From Opitutia bacterium (GTDB lineage Bacteria; Verrucomicrobiota; Verrucomicrobiia; Opitutales; Opitutaceae): a stretch of 36,175 nt of DNA. Positions 1-7,346 of this stretch are shown here, piece by piece (the stretch's first letter is position 1; every line of letters begins with the position of its first letter). The stretch covers positions 1 to 36,175 of the forward strand of contig CANIJN010000020.1 of the NCBI GenBank assembly GCA_947467625.1, in the 5' to 3' direction. Made by a program: the position numbers and the translations under genes. A model generated the notes under the pieces. The model saw only the letters and a program-made list of their open reading frames with translations. It was not told the origin of the DNA and did not search any database.

Positions 1-127
1 CTCCGTCTCGGGCTGCTCCCCACCCCGCCTTGCGGCGACGCAGTTGCCTTCGACTGCTCCGCAGTCTCTGTCTCCACGGAGGTAATGACTTTCACATTCT
101 GAGTTCATGGTTTCATGGACGCACTGG

Positions 128-147
128 CACGGGCTTTCCAGCCCGTG
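128..147. repeat. Short perfect palindrome (REP-like)
   Basis: Eight-base arms CACGGGCT (128-135) and AGCCCGTG (140-147) flank a TTCC loop, giving a perfect hairpin. There is no T-run on either side, so it is a poor intrinsic terminator. The form resembles the small extragenic palindromes scattered through many verrucomicrobial genomes; whether this one recurs outside the window cannot be seen. Confidence 0.5.
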
Positions 148-429
148 GGCTTGTCCCGCCGCACAAAAAAAGAGCCGCGCATCCCTGCGCCGCCCAGCGG
201 AGAAACCGCTTGCTTTTCCGCTACGTGCCGAGCGCGTACAAATCCGCGCACCGCGCAATTCTGCTGACAGAGCTGGGGTTGCTCGCGTCATCATTGGATT
301 GAGCGGAGAAGCTGCCGCTAGAAACGACAAAGCAAGGTAAAAGTGAAACTTCGGGATATTATCACCACCAAGTCGTGGTTTCGCTGATACGGTCTCACGG
401 GCCAGCTCTCGCTGGGCCGTCCTCTCCGA

Positions 430-457
430 AAAATCTTCCTACCAATAAAATCTTCCT
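430..457. repeat. Two-copy 11-bp direct repeat, period 17
   Basis: AAAATCTTCCT occurs at 430-440 and again at 447-457. It sits about 20 bp beyond the stop codon of the methyltransferase gene. A similar motif style (A-rich then CTTCC) is reminiscent of short intergenic repeats in planctomycetes and verrucomicrobia, but only these two copies are directly visible. Confidence 0.45.
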
Positions 458-475
458 GCCCCAAATCCGCACCCC

Positions 476-1132
476 TCAACGCGCATACTCCACAAACCAC
501 TTGTCCGAATACAACGCGTGCTCCGCGACGGGCTTGAAACCGATCGCCGCGAACCACGCCTCCGCCTGCGCCTTCGTCACCTGCAAGGTCGGGTCATTCT
601 TGTGTGGCCCGAGCTCGGGATGAAAATCGATCACCACGATGCGCCCCGCTTTTTTCAGATACGGCACCAAGTTCTTCAAATACTCCGTGCGGTTCTCGAT
701 GTGGTGCAACACGTCGAAGATCAGCGCGAGATCCACGTCCTTCGCCGGCAGATTCGCATCCGTAAATTTCCCCAGCACGCCCGCCACATTCGTCAGCTTC
801 GCCTCCCCCGCCTTCTTCGTGATGTGATCGACTAACCCCTGCTCAATATCGACCGCATATACTTTTCCTGCGGATACGACCTTCGCCAACGGCACCGTAA
901 ACACGCCCGACCCCGCTCCGATGTCGGCGACCACGCTGTGCGGCTGCAGCTTCAACGCCGCCACCACGTCGTCGATTTTCAACTTCGCCACGCGGTTCGC
1001 CCCATCGAGCGTCTGCAACCACTCTTCCGTCGATCGCGCCGCCAGCTGCGCCGACACCTCCGGGCTGAATCCCGCCACCGCCGCCGCCACCGCCACCCAC
1101 ACACTGCACACCACTGGATTTGAAAAGCGCAT
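476..1132 (-). CDS. Class I SAM-dependent methyltransferase with N-terminal signal peptide
   Basis: The 218-residue protein begins with a Sec-type signal: Arg near the start, then a hydrophobic Val/Ala stretch ending near residue 28 (EVSAQ). The rest is a class I methyltransferase fold. Motif I is VADIGAGSGVFT at about residues 68-79, followed by an acidic post-I strand ending VYAVDIEQ, then ALIFDVLHHIEN and a late strand GRIVVIDFHPEL. The ATG start is supported by a strong AAGGAG ribosome-binding site 7 nt upstream. The substrate cannot be told. Exported methyltransferases of this type are common in Gram-negative bacteria, but how SAM would reach them is unclear, so the N-terminus could instead be a membrane anchor. 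The gene is divergent from the HAD phosphatase and appears monocistronic. Confidence 0.85.
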   Translation of the reverse strand: MRFSNPVVCSVWVAVAAAVAGFSPEVSAQLAARSTEEWLQTLDGANRVAKLKIDDVVAALKLQPHSVVADIGAGSGVFTVPLAKVVSAGKVYAVDIEQGLVDHITKKAGEAKLTNVAGVLGKFTDANLPAKDVDLALIFDVLHHIENRTEYLKNLVPYLKKAGRIVVIDFHPELGPHKNDPTLQVTKAQAEAWFAAIGFKPVAEHALYSDKWFVEYAR

Positions 1133-1139
1133 AAAAATA

Positions 1140-1145
1140 CTCCTT
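1140..1145 (-). promoter_or_regulatory. Strong Shine-Dalgarno of the methyltransferase gene
   Basis: On the minus strand AAGGAG lies 7 nt before the ATG ending at 1132. It is one of the clearest ribosome-binding sites in the window, where many genes have none, and it fixes this start. Confidence 0.7.
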
Positions 1146-1319
1146 TCAGTTCAGCACGTGGCATCCCCTTGCCAAGCGCAAGCCTCCCCGTCTGCAACGG
1201 ACGGGGGCTTTCCCAAACTCCCGCCCCCCCGCGCCTCGCCAATCACGCGGAGCCGGTCCAGGCCACCCCGCCCTCACGCCAAAATGAGCGCAAAGGAGCG
1301 CTGAAACCTCCGGCACCAT

Positions 1320-1500
1320 CCTTGCACCCTTTTCGTATTGCCCCGGCCCCGTCGTCCGCGGCCCACCCCTTGCCATGCTCCGCTCTCCACTCTCCGATCT
1401 CACTATCTCACTCTCACTCGGTCCACTCTCCACTCTCCGATCTCACTTTCACCTTCACTCTCACTCGCACTCTCTCTCGCTCCACTCTCCCACCCTCCGC
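1320..1500 (+). promoter_or_regulatory. C-rich, G-poor leader with a 22-bp direct repeat before the HAD gene
   Basis: The 180 bp before the HAD start are dominated by C and T with very few G. A 22-bp sequence built on TCCACTCTCCGATCTCACT occurs at 1383-1404 and exactly again at 1426-1447, and CTCACT/CACTCT units recur around them. The HAD reading frame stays open back to an ATG at 1375, but that extension would be a Ser/His/Leu-rich low-complexity peptide, so it is treated as untranslated leader. Unstructured C>G RNA of this kind is what Rho loading sites look like; a regulatory role is inference. The rest of the gap (1146-1319) holds nothing recognisable. Confidence 0.4.
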
Positions 1501-2148
1501 ATGATCCGCGCCCTTATCTTCGACTTCGACGGTCTCATCCTCGACACCGAGACGCCCCTCATCGACGCCTACGGCCTCGTCCACGCCAACCATGGCGTCC
1601 CCTTCGATCGCGATCTCTTCCTGCGTAGCACCGGCCACGCCGACTACGCCTTTGATCCGTGGCACGGCTTCAGCCCCCACGCCAATCGCGCCGACCTCGA
1701 ACTCGAACGCCGCGCCATCAAAGATCCGCTCATGCTCCAGCAGCCGATTCTCCCGGGCATCCTCGCGCTCTTGGACGCCGCCCGCGCGCTCTCGCTCCCG
1801 ATCGGTCTCGCGTCCAACTCGCCGCACTCGTGGTGCGACGCCCACCTCACCCGCCTCGGCCTCTTTGACCGCTTCACTTTTCTCGCCTGCCGCGAAGACG
1901 TCCCGTCGCCCAAGCCCGAACCCGATCTCTACAAACTCGTCTTAAACCGCTTCGGCCTCCGCGGACCCGAAGCCATCGCCTTCGAAGATTCCCGCACCGG
2001 CAGCCTCGCCGCCACCCGCGCCCACGTTCACACCGTAGCGTGCCCCGGCCCCTCCACCGTCCACCACGATTTTTCGCACGTGGATCTCCGCGTCGCCTCT
2101 CTCGCCGACGTGACGCTCGCCCAGCTGATCACGCGCTTTGGTTCGTAG
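1501..2148 (+). CDS. HAD-superfamily phosphatase (subfamily IA, beta-phosphoglucomutase-like)
   Basis: The protein has 215 residues from the ATG at 1501. Motif I is FDFDGLILDTE, with catalytic Asp8 and Asp10. Motif II is the LASNS strand with Ser105, motif III Lys is Lys138 in PKPEPDLY, and motif IV is FEDSRTG with Glu162-Asp163. An alpha-helical cap lies between motifs I and II. These features place it with phosphoglycolate phosphatase and beta-phosphoglucomutase relatives, soluble Mg-dependent hydrolases of small phosphorylated metabolites. The substrate is not predictable from sequence. The start at 1501 is chosen because the catalytic strand begins three residues later, as is usual, and the upstream extension is low-complexity. 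The gene stands alone. Confidence 0.88.
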   Translation: MIRALIFDFDGLILDTETPLIDAYGLVHANHGVPFDRDLFLRSTGHADYAFDPWHGFSPHANRADLELERRAIKDPLMLQQPILPGILALLDAARALSLPIGLASNSPHSWCDAHLTRLGLFDRFTFLACREDVPSPKPEPDLYKLVLNRFGLRGPEAIAFEDSRTGSLAATRAHVHTVACPGPSTVHHDFSHVDLRVASLADVTLAQLITRFGS

Positions 2149-2537
2149 CCCCGAGCGCCACTTTCTCTCAAGAAACAGCTCCTTGTTCGCAGTCCCGCCT
2201 TGAGGCGGAATCCGTCAAACCTTCCGCCTAAAGGCGGGACTACGAACTCGAGAAATCGGTGTTTGCTCCCGTCACGGGCAAAAGTCGCTTTTGTCGTTGG
2301 GGCTGAATGTTGCCTCAGCTTCCGCGTGCGGATAAAGCGGATAGAAAATCGGTTTTTTCTCACCGAGTGGTCCGCGCCGTTTCGACTCTTAGGGCCCGGT
2401 GCAAACGACCACGGCTTAAGTCCGGCCCAGTCACCGGTAGGTCTAGCCTAAAAGAAATCGGGGAATCTGGCCTCCGTGCCCGACATCTCCACGTTGCACG
2501 GAAGCCCCACCCCCACGTCGCCCAACGCACCTTCACC
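2149..2537. other. Intergenic gap with one long hairpin
   Basis: Apart from the inverted repeat at 2191-2241, nothing was recognised in these 389 bp between the HAD gene and the FmdB-like gene. The open frames running through it have no domain character and are taken as chance frames. Confidence 0.55.
2191..2241. repeat. 20-bp-arm inverted repeat (REP-like hairpin)
   Basis: The left arm (2191-2210, core CCCGCCTTGAGGCGGAA) pairs with the right arm (2222-2241, core TTCCGCCTAAAGGCGGG) at 19 of 20 positions around an 11-nt loop. Each arm also contains a smaller palindrome, CCGCCT/AGGCGG, so the element could fold as a cruciform or as two small hairpins, typical of REP/BIME elements. It lies 42 bp past the HAD stop codon and has no T-run, so any terminator role would be Rho-assisted or absent. 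Confidence 0.6.
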
Positions 2538-2795
2538 ATGCTCACCTACATCTATGAAACCCTGCCGCGCGCCGGAAAGGCGGCCAAGCGTTACGAACTC
2601 CGCCAATCAATCAAAGACGCCCCGCTCACGAAACATCCCGCGACCGGTGAGCCGATCCGCCGCTGCATTGTTCTCAGCACCGACCCTTTTGTGCGTGCAG
2701 CCACCATCGAGCGCCCCGCCCCTCGGTCCACGGCCAAACCCCGCCGGCAAGAGCACCACGATCACCACGACCACCACGATCACCATCACCACTGA
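2538..2795 (+). CDS. Small FmdB-like protein with His-rich tail
   Basis: An 85-residue protein starting MLTYIYETLP. The body, with RYELRQSIKDAPLTKHP followed by TGEPIRR, matches the pattern of FmdB-family putative regulatory or zinc-ribbon proteins. The family's usual CxxCG knuckles are absent; only one Cys is visible. The C-terminus is a basic linker followed by an Asp/His tail, EHHDHHDHHDHHHH, written by a CAC/CAT/GAT/GAC microsatellite. The tail suggests binding of zinc, nickel or cobalt, but that is inference. Longer open frames extend upstream to 2307; the ATG at 2538 is preferred because family members start at this tyrosine-rich segment. Relatives in this phylum often have Gly/Cys/His-rich tails. 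Confidence 0.7.
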   Translation: MLTYIYETLPRAGKAAKRYELRQSIKDAPLTKHPATGEPIRRCIVLSTDPFVRAATIERPAPRSTAKPRRQEHHDHHDHHDHHHH

Positions 2796-2968
2796 TGGAC
2801 GGGATGCGGCGGCGAACGTAATCGCCGGTCTCCCCCCGCACCCCCACGGATGTTTGCGCGTACTTCGTGGGTACACGCTACCGTCCGATGGCAGTGACGC
2901 ACATTCCCCATTCCCATTGAATCCGACCGACGTTGTGCGAGAACTTCGCACACCATCCCCTTATCCCC

Positions 2969-4093
2969 ATGTTCCCAAAAAATAAACCGCGCGCTTTCGG
3001 CGCCGTCTTGCTCGCTCTCTCCGCCGTCGCCGCTCCCCTGTTCGGCGCCGATGCGCCGACCGCACCCGCTGCCGCTGCAGCCGCGCCCGCTGCCGCTGCC
3101 GCGAATACCCAGAAAGGCAATCGCGGCGCGCCCGCATCTCCCGACGAGCTCGCCGAGATGGCCAAGCTCAGGGAGCTCCCCGTGCTCACGCCGCAGGCCG
3201 GCAACGGAGACTATCTCATCAAGCCCCCGTTTGTCGCAGCCCCGGAGCAAACACCGCGCGCCAATGTGCCGAAGGGAAAGATCCAGCGCTTCACCCTCAA
3301 TGCCGCCGACAGTAAATTTTATCCCGGCACCGGCATGCGCGACGCGAAACCCACCCGCGAGATCACCGTTTATATTCCCAGCCAGTATGTGGCCGGCACA
3401 CCCGCACCCTTCATCGTCACGCACGACGCCTACGGCGCGCGCAACGACCAGCTCCCCACCATTCTCGACAACATGATCGCCGACCGCCGGCTGCCCGCGA
3501 TGATCGCGATTATGGTGCCTTCGGGCGGCGGCGACGGGCGCGGCAGCGAGCGCGGCTTAGAATACGACACCGTCTCTGGGAAGTATGCTGAGTTTATCCA
3601 GGCGGAAGTGTTGCCCGTAGTGGAAATAAATTACGGCGTGACGCTCACCCAAGACCCCGCCGGTCGCGCCACGATGGGCGGCAGCTCGGGCGCGGCCGTG
3701 GCGTTCACGATGGCGTGGTTTCATCCCGAGTGGTATCGCCGCGTGCTGAGCTATTCCGGCACCTACACAAACAACCAGTCACCCGAAAATCCCGCGTCAC
3801 CTCACGGCGCTTGGGAATACCACGAGAACTGGATTCCGAAAACCGCGCCGAAGCCCCTCCGGGTCTGGCTGCACGTCAGCGAAAACGACAACGGTGCGCT
3901 TAACTCTCCCACCGCCATGCGCAATTGGGTGAGCGCAAACCAACGCATGGCGTCCGTGCTGAAAACAAAGGGCTACGCCTACCAATTCGTTTACTCGGTC
4001 GCCTCCGGTCACACCGACCGCAACGTCATCGCCGCCACCCTGCCCCGCGCACTCGAATGGCTCTGGCAGGGCTACCAACCGTCGAAGAAATAA
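2969..4093 (+). CDS. Secreted esterase-family alpha/beta hydrolase (enterochelin-esterase type)
   Basis: 374 residues from the ATG at 2969. It opens with a signal peptide (basic KNKPR, hydrophobic core, cleavage near FGADA), followed by an Ala/Pro-rich linker made by a GCC/GCT/GCG repeat at about 3060-3105. The body fits the putative-esterase fold (Pfam PF00756): a strand REITVYIPSQY, a lid-side segment, the nucleophile elbow MGGSSGAAVAF, a likely acid in SENDNG and the catalytic His in SGHTDRN. Family members hydrolyse carboxylic esters, including siderophore trilactones, feruloyl esters and acetyl-xylan. Export suggests an extracellular or periplasmic substrate, possibly plant polysaccharide. 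An earlier ATG at 2933 would add 12 residues before the signal and is less likely. Confidence 0.82.
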   Translation: MFPKNKPRAFGAVLLALSAVAAPLFGADAPTAPAAAAAAPAAAAANTQKGNRGAPASPDELAEMAKLRELPVLTPQAGNGDYLIKPPFVAAPEQTPRANVPKGKIQRFTLNAADSKFYPGTGMRDAKPTREITVYIPSQYVAGTPAPFIVTHDAYGARNDQLPTILDNMIADRRLPAMIAIMVPSGGGDGRGSERGLEYDTVSGKYAEFIQAEVLPVVEINYGVTLTQDPAGRATMGGSSGAAVAFTMAWFHPEWYRRVLSYSGTYTNNQSPENPASPHGAWEYHENWIPKTAPKPLRVWLHVSENDNGALNSPTAMRNWVSANQRMASVLKTKGYAYQFVYSVASGHTDRNVIAATLPRALEWLWQGYQPSKK

Positions 4094-4361
4094 ATTCTCG
4101 GAATTGCGCAGCGGCCCGTCGACGCCGAAGGCGGACGCGCCATCCTCTGGATCTCGTTTCGAAATCCCGCCCTACTGTCTTTCGACCCCCGTATCCCAAA
4201 AAACCGCCATCGCAAACCCACCGCGTGTTCGTGGCGTCGCGGGTGACGTCTTCGCACCCCAGCCCGGGTCCGCGGCCATTCGCCAGCGCTACGCCCGCCG
4301 TGCCAAACACTCCGCCGTTTCCTTGGCTCGCACCCGCGCCACGAAACCCCACGCTGCCTTG

Positions 4362-5288
4362 ATGCTCCTGCCCGCCTTCCGCCGCGCGCGCCCCCTGCTC
4401 CCCGCGCGCTTCCTACCCTCCGCCCTCGCGCGCACCTTCCTCTTCGCGCTCCTCGCCACCGTCAGCGCCTTCGCCGCCGCCCCGGAAACATTTCCCGCCG
4501 GCGACGGCGTCTTCACCTTCACCGCGTGGGACGGGCCGCCTCTCCCCGTCTATTTCCACGCCCCTGCGAATGTCACGCCCGCCACCCCCGTCGTATTCGT
4601 GATGCACGGACAAGCCCGCAATGGTGACGAGTATCGTGACCAATGGAGCGAACTCGCCGCCCGCTACGGATTTCTCCTCCTCGTCCCGACTTTCGGCAAT
4701 CGCGACTTCCCCGGCTTCGAGAGCTTCAACTACGGCAACGTCATTGCCCCCGACGGCACCCGCCGCCCCTCCGGCCAATGGGCCTTCACCGCCATCGAAC
4801 GCCTCTTCGATCACGTCAAATCCACCGCCGGCCTGACCGCGCCCACCTACTTCATCTACGGCCACTCCGCCGGCGCCCAGTTTGTCCATCGCCTCTTTTT
4901 CTTTCTCCCCGACGCGCGTGCCGCCCGCGTCATCAGCGCAAATGCTGGCGCCTACATGCTGCCGGATTTCAAAACCGCTCACCCCTACGGACTCGGCGGT
5001 TCCGGCGTAACCGAGAGGGATCTAAAGACCGCCCTCACTCGCTCCGTGCTCGTCCTCTTGGGCGAAGCCGACATCGACCCCAACCATCGCCCGATGCCGC
5101 GCACGCCCGAAGCAAACGCGCAAGGCCTCCACCGTTTCTCCCGCGGCTTAAATTATTTCCGCCTCGCGACCGAGCAAACGGTCCGTCTCGCCGTCCCGTT
5201 CGGATGGAAGATCGCCACCGTCCCCGGCGTCGCCCACAGCAACACCCTCATGGCTCCGGCCGCCGCCGCCCACTTTTTCGGGCCGTGA
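4362..5288 (+). CDS. Secreted alpha/beta hydrolase (PHB-depolymerase/feruloyl-esterase-like)
   Basis: 308 residues from the ATG at 4362, with an Arg-rich N-terminus and hydrophobic core (RTFLFALLATVSAFAAAP) forming a signal peptide. The hydrolase core shows an oxyanion strand PVVFVMHGQARNGDEY, the nucleophile elbow IYGHSAGAQF, a probable acid in LGEADIDP and His in GVAHSN. Substrate is unknown; the layout resembles secreted polyester or feruloyl esterases. An in-frame ATG at 4104, 10 bp after the preceding esterase, would bury the signal behind 86 low-complexity residues, so 4362 is preferred. The two hydrolases follow each other on one strand 268 bp apart and are of different subfamilies, so they are not a simple duplication. 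Confidence 0.8.
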   Translation: MLLPAFRRARPLLPARFLPSALARTFLFALLATVSAFAAAPETFPAGDGVFTFTAWDGPPLPVYFHAPANVTPATPVVFVMHGQARNGDEYRDQWSELAARYGFLLLVPTFGNRDFPGFESFNYGNVIAPDGTRRPSGQWAFTAIERLFDHVKSTAGLTAPTYFIYGHSAGAQFVHRLFFFLPDARAARVISANAGAYMLPDFKTAHPYGLGGSGVTERDLKTALTRSVLVLLGEADIDPNHRPMPRTPEANAQGLHRFSRGLNYFRLATEQTVRLAVPFGWKIATVPGVAHSNTLMAPAAAAHFFGP

Positions 5289-5304
5289 GCCCGCCCGCCC
5301 GCCC

Positions 5305-7107
5305 TCACTCCAGCTCCGCCCACCGCGCAAAGGCCGTCGCCAGCTCCGCCTCGATTTCGTGCAACCGTTCCGTCGCGTGGGTGACCTCGACGGGTGACTT
5401 CTTGAAGAACATCGGATCGGCCAACTTGGCCGAAAGATTCGCCTGCTCGGTTTCTAATTTCTCAATCACCTTCGGCAGGGTGTCCAGTTCCACGCGCTCC
5501 TTGTTCGATAATTTGCGCACCTTCTTCGCCGGGCCCGCCGCCGCTTCGGCCGCGTCCTTTGCCTCACGCTTCGCTTTTTCACCGGCTAGCACCGCCGCCG
5601 CCTTCGCCACTTTTTCTTTCTGCCAGTCGTCGTATCCGCCGAAATATTCCACCACGCGCCCTTCGCCTTCGAAGACCAACAGGCTCGTACACACTTCGTT
5701 CAAAAACGCGCGGTCATGGCTCACCAGCAACAGCGTGCCACCGAATTCCACGAGCAAATCCTCCAGCAGCTCCAGCGTCTCCGCATCGAGATCGTTCGTC
5801 GGCTCGTCGAGCACGAGTACGTTGCACGGTTTCGTGAAGAGCCGCGCCAGCAGCAGCCGGTTCCGCTCGCCGCCCGACAGCGCCTTGATCGGGGTGCGCG
5901 CCCGCGTCGGATCGAAGAGAAAATCTTCGAGGTAGGAAATCACGTGCCGCGTCTTGCCGTTGATCGTCACCGTCGGATTACCGTCGGCCACTGCATCCTG
6001 CACCCGCAGCGTCTCGTCGAGCTGCGCGCGCAGTTGGTCGAAGTAGACCACTTCCAACCGTGTGCCTTGCTCGACCGCGCCCACCTTCGGCGCGATTTGC
6101 CCGAGCATGAGCCGCAGCAGCGTCGTTTTGCCGGCACCGTTGGGGCCCACGATCCCGATCTTATCCCCGCGCTCAATCCGCACCGTCAAATCGCGCACGA
6201 TCCAGCGCCCTTCATCCGCATAGCGAAAGCCCGCTTCTTTACACTCGATCACCTTAAAACCACTGCGGTCCGCCTCTTGCGCAGTGATCGTCGCCTTGCC
6301 CGTGCGGTCGCGACGTGCAGCTCGCTCGGCCCGCATTTTTTCGAGCGCATGGATGCGGTTGCTGGCCCGCGACCGCTGCGCCTTCACACCCCGCCGGATC
6401 CACACTTCTTCCTGCGCGAGTTTCTTATCGAACTGCGCGCGCTCCACCTCCTCGGCCTCGAGGACAGCCTCTTTCCGCACGAGAAACGTGTCGTAGTCGC
6501 ACGCCCATCCGACGAGCTTACCGCGGTCGACCTCGACGATGCGCGTCGCGAGCTTCCGCAGAAACGCCCGGTCGTGCGTCACGAACAACAGCGCTCCACC
6601 CCACTCCAACAAAAATTCTTCGAGCCACTGGATGGATTCCAAATCGAGATGGTTCGTCGGCTCATCGAGCAACAGCAGTTGCGGCTCCTCCACCAATCCG
6701 CGCGCCAGCAACACGCGACGCTTCTGTCCCGCCGACAGTGCCGCGAACTCATGATCCACCGGCAGCCCCATGCCCTCGAGCAGCCGCTCGACGCGGTCGT
6801 GGCGCTCCCAGTCATTATGCACTTCGTACGCGCCACCCTCGCCCTCGACCACGGTGCGCACCGTGCCCTTCAATCCCGCCGGCACTTCCTGCCGAAGACT
6901 GGAGAAAACCGCGCCGGACTGGCGGAAAACCTGGCCGACATCCGCGTTCAATTCGCCCGTGATGACCTTCATCAACGTGGACTTGCCCGCACCGTTACGG
7001 CCGACGAGACATACGCGTTCGCCGCGGTCAATCTGGAGATTGACCTTATCGAGCAACGGCGCGCCACCGAAGCTCAGGGAGACATCAAGAAGACTGACAA
7101 TGGCCAT
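5305..7107 (-). CDS. uup: ABC-F family ATPase, Uup type
   Basis: A 600-residue soluble protein with two ABC ATPase domains and no membrane segment. Domain 1 has Walker A GRNGAGKST with Lys42, signature LSAGQKRR and Walker B LLLLDEPTNHLD. Domain 2 has GPNGAGKTT, LSGGERNR and VLVLDEPTNDLD. The interdomain linker is rich in Arg and Lys (RRGVKAQRSRASNR), as in ABC-F proteins that reach into the ribosomal E site. The C-terminal 80 residues, from KVRKLSNKERVELD onward, form the coiled coil characteristic of Uup, which in E. coli binds branched DNA and ribosomes. The expected role is ribosome rescue or biogenesis with a link to DNA-structure tolerance. The start is the ATG at 7107. The gene is convergent with the hydrolase at 16 bp and no clear terminator was seen. 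Confidence 0.93.
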   Translation of the reverse strand: MAIVSLLDVSLSFGGAPLLDKVNLQIDRGERVCLVGRNGAGKSTLMKVITGELNADVGQVFRQSGAVFSSLRQEVPAGLKGTVRTVVEGEGGAYEVHNDWERHDRVERLLEGMGLPVDHEFAALSAGQKRRVLLARGLVEEPQLLLLDEPTNHLDLESIQWLEEFLLEWGGALLFVTHDRAFLRKLATRIVEVDRGKLVGWACDYDTFLVRKEAVLEAEEVERAQFDKKLAQEEVWIRRGVKAQRSRASNRIHALEKMRAERAARRDRTGKATITAQEADRSGFKVIECKEAGFRYADEGRWIVRDLTVRIERGDKIGIVGPNGAGKTTLLRLMLGQIAPKVGAVEQGTRLEVVYFDQLRAQLDETLRVQDAVADGNPTVTINGKTRHVISYLEDFLFDPTRARTPIKALSGGERNRLLLARLFTKPCNVLVLDEPTNDLDAETLELLEDLLVEFGGTLLLVSHDRAFLNEVCTSLLVFEGEGRVVEYFGGYDDWQKEKVAKAAAVLAGEKAKREAKDAAEAAAGPAKKVRKLSNKERVELDTLPKVIEKLETEQANLSAKLADPMFFKKSPVEVTHATERLHEIEAELATAFARWAELE

Positions 7108-7346
7108 GTGAACCCGACAGCTTGCACAACGCCCCCGCCCCAGCGCAAGGTCGGCGTTCAGTACTCCGTCACTTCGCCTTCCCCTGCTTTTTCCCGGCCG
7201 AGTCCCACGGGCCTACCGAGAATGGGAACCTCACAGGTTACAATTTCGCGGCGCCCTTCCGGCCGGGTCGGGCAAGGTGCTCCACGCAGGGAGTTTTCCG
7301 AGGAGCGGCCAAGCGTCCCGTTTTGCCAATGCTTTGCCCGCCGCGA

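Larger units (their letters stand above)
1..475. other. Gene-poor stretch with short repeats
   Basis: No open frame here looks like a real protein: the short frames are rich in Arg, Ser and Pro and have no recognisable domain. The stretch holds a perfect hairpin at 128-147, a smaller inverted repeat at 402-415 (CCAGC/GCTGG with a 4-nt loop), and a direct repeat at 430-457. It lies downstream of the methyltransferase gene, which is read leftwards and stops at 476. No T-tailed terminator was seen for that gene. Confidence 0.6.

Noticed and set aside
4104-4361. Upstream in-frame extension of the second hydrolase
   Set aside because: It would place 86 low-complexity residues before a good signal peptide; the ATG at 4362 is preferred.
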